Assembly (NCBI GenBank): GCA_038062295.1
Contig: JBBTXL010000045.1
Span: forward strand, 1-36,257
DNA: 36,257 bases
Direction of reading: 5' to 3'
Source of the DNA: JBBTXL01 sp038062295
Lineage (GTDB): Bacteria > Patescibacteriota > Minisyncoccia > GWC2-36-17 > WO2-46-25
Part shown: piece after piece, positions 35,060 through 36,257 of the stretch
How positions within the stretch are numbered: the first letter of the stretch is position 1
How the letters are laid out: the number at the start of each line of letters is the position of its first letter
Program-made: the position numbers and the translations under genes
The notes under the pieces: model-generated
Told to the model about the DNA's origin: nothing
Databases searched by the model: none
Seen by the model: the letters and a program-made list of their open reading frames with translations, nothing else

Positions 35060-36257
35060 ATGGCAAAAATACTCGGCATAGACTTGGGAACGACAAACTC
35101 GGCGATGGCCGTGATGGAAGGCGGCGAGCCGAAGATCATTGAAAACAAAGAAGGGAACCGCACGACCCCGTCCGTGATCGCGCTCTCCAAAAGCGGCGAC
35201 CGATTGGCGGGATTGCTGGCGAAGCGCCAAGCGGTGACCAACCCCCGCAACACTATTTTTTCGGCGAAGCGCCTCATCGGACGGCGGTTTACCGATTCCG
35301 AAGTGCAGCGCGACAAAAAACTTCTGCCGTACGAGATCCGCGAGGCGACAAACGGCGGCGTGGAGGTGAAGATGGGCGATACATGGCACACGCCGCAGGA
35401 ACTTTCGGCCATGGTGCTTGCGAAATTGAAGCAAGATGCCGAGGAGCGGCTGGGCGGGACGATCACCGAGGCCATCATCACGGTGCCGGCATATTTTGAT
35501 GACAGCCAGCGCAAGGCAACCAAAGACGCGGGCGAGATCGCGGGGTTTACTGTCAAGCGCATCATCAACGAGCCGACCGCGGCCGCGCTTGCGTACGGCC
35601 TGAACAAGAAAAAGAACGAAAAGATCGTCGTGTACGATTTTGGCGGCGGCACCTTTGACGTGTCGGTGCTTGAAATAGGAGACGACACCATTGAAGTAAA
35701 GGCAACCGGGGGCGATACGCACCTGGGGGGCGACGATTTTGACCAGCGGGTTATCCACTGGCTTATTGACGAATTTAAAAAGGATCAGGGCATTGACTTG
35801 GGTAAGGACATTCTCGCACTCCAGCGCTTAAAGGAAGGAGCGGAGAAAGCAAAGCATGAACTTTCCAGTACGGTAGAAACGGAAGTGAACATTCCGTTCA
35901 TTACGTCCGGCGAGGACGGGCCGCGGCACTTGAACGTCAAAATGACGCGCGCGAAATTGGAGGAACTGGTTGACGACTATATTGAAAAGTCCGTGGCGGT
36001 AACCAAGCAGGTTGTTGCGGACGCGAAATTCCAACTTTCGGATGTGGACGAAGTGGTGCTTGTCGGCGGCCAGACGCGCATGCCCCGGATGCAGGAAGAA
36101 GTGAAAAAACTGTTCGGAAAAGAACCGCACAAAGGCATCAATCCCGACGAGGTGGTGGCAGTTGGTGCGGCGGTGCAAGGGGGCGTTTTGGCGGGCGACG
36201 TGCGCGATATTCTGCTCCTTGACGTAACGCCATTGTCGCTTGGTATTGAGACGCTCG
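35060..36257 (+). CDS. dnaK: molecular chaperone DnaK (Hsp70), 3' end beyond window
   Basis: 399 N-terminal residues are visible. The ATPase domain is complete in its signatures: MAKILGIDLGTTNSAMAVMEGG (phosphate loop), NTIFSAKRLIGRR, ITVPAYFDDSQRKATKDAGEIAGF, IINEPTAAALAYG, VYDFGGGTFDVSVLE and VVLVGGQTRMP. The interdomain linker is reached (DILLLDVTPLSLGIETL). The substrate-binding domain lies outside. It is the third gene of the CIRCE-controlled operon. No dnaJ is seen inside the window. No Shine-Dalgarno precedes the ATG. Confidence 0.98.
   Translation, partial: MAKILGIDLGTTNSAMAVMEGGEPKIIENKEGNRTTPSVIALSKSGDRLAGLLAKRQAVTNPRNTIFSAKRLIGRRFTDSEVQRDKKLLPYEIREATNGGVEVKMGDTWHTPQELSAMVLAKLKQDAEERLGGTITEAIITVPAYFDDSQRKATKDAGEIAGFTVKRIINEPTAAALAYGLNKKKNEKIVVYDFGGGTFDVSVLEIGDDTIEVKATGGDTHLGGDDFDQRVIHWLIDEFKKDQGIDLGKDILALQRLKEGAEKAKHELSSTVETEVNIPFITSGEDGPRHLNVKMTRAKLEELVDDYIEKSVAVTKQVVADAKFQLSDVDEVVLVGGQTRMPRMQEEVKKLFGKEPHKGINPDEVVAVGAAVQGGVLAGDVRDILLLDVTPLSLGIETL

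Noticed and set aside
34912..35758. Two overlapping minus-strand frames opposite grpE and dnaK
   Set aside because: Both are antisense to highly conserved chaperone genes and look compositionally artificial.
1..36257. tRNA genes
   Set aside because: No T-arm-like GTTCGAATC-type string with flanking acceptor stem was found in the gaps; weak candidates failed to pair.

Overview
This window looks like chromosomal DNA from a Candidate Phyla Radiation (Patescibacteria) organism, most likely Parcubacteria. This is an inference from three things: small, tightly packed genes with ATGA overlaps; gene neighbourhoods such as frr-rseP-proS and mreBCD-mrdA; and many helical or disordered proteins of unknown function with no mobile-element genes. 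I saw no rRNA, tRNA or CRISPR array.

Layout. (1) 1-5920: the end of a thpR/LigT gene, a small minus-strand zinc-type protein, then a core run bcp-mltG-holB-BNR protein-frr-rseP. (2) 5939-13090: a lone hypothetical gene, then proS, the shape and wall operon mreB-mreC-mreD-mrdA, and a TrmB-type regulator ending at a strong bidirectional terminator. (3) 13100-19108: an unusual accessory unit. Two matching consensus promoters diverge from an AT-rich spacer. The rightward one drives about 5.4 kb of small proteins, mini-ORFs and two long, heavily hairpinned stretches that look like structured RNA. (4) 19139-28356: an ABC exporter between imperfect direct repeats, several unknown proteins, a second TrmB-type regulator, a NUDIX-HD pair with a leader like that of region 3, a TIKI/TraB-like protein and small proteins. 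(5) 28462-33121: a small helical protein with a 1022-residue protein, then an AAA-CYTH fusion. (6) 33180-36257: greA, then hrcA-grpE-dnaK under a perfect CIRCE operator; dnaK runs off the edge.

Main observation. A repeated cis-module (hairpin, then a boxA-like sequence close to AGTTCTTTnAAAC, usually then a strong Shine-Dalgarno) stands before genes of unknown or accessory function. I count ten boxA-like sites plus two copies of a variant, AGCAC(A/C)TTGAAACCAA, just downstream of promoters. Hairpin followed by boxA is the order of the antitermination leader of bacterial rRNA operons. Many other genes instead have a promoter -10 box ending 7-10 nt before the start codon and no Shine-Dalgarno, which predicts leaderless mRNA. 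The window therefore appears to use two distinct styles of gene expression.

A second signal is a pair of 10-12-residue ORFs (16831 and 23647) encoding MK-x-x-YP-x-GF behind strong ribosome-binding sites. The codons of the shared residues differ mainly at third positions, as expected if the peptide itself is conserved.
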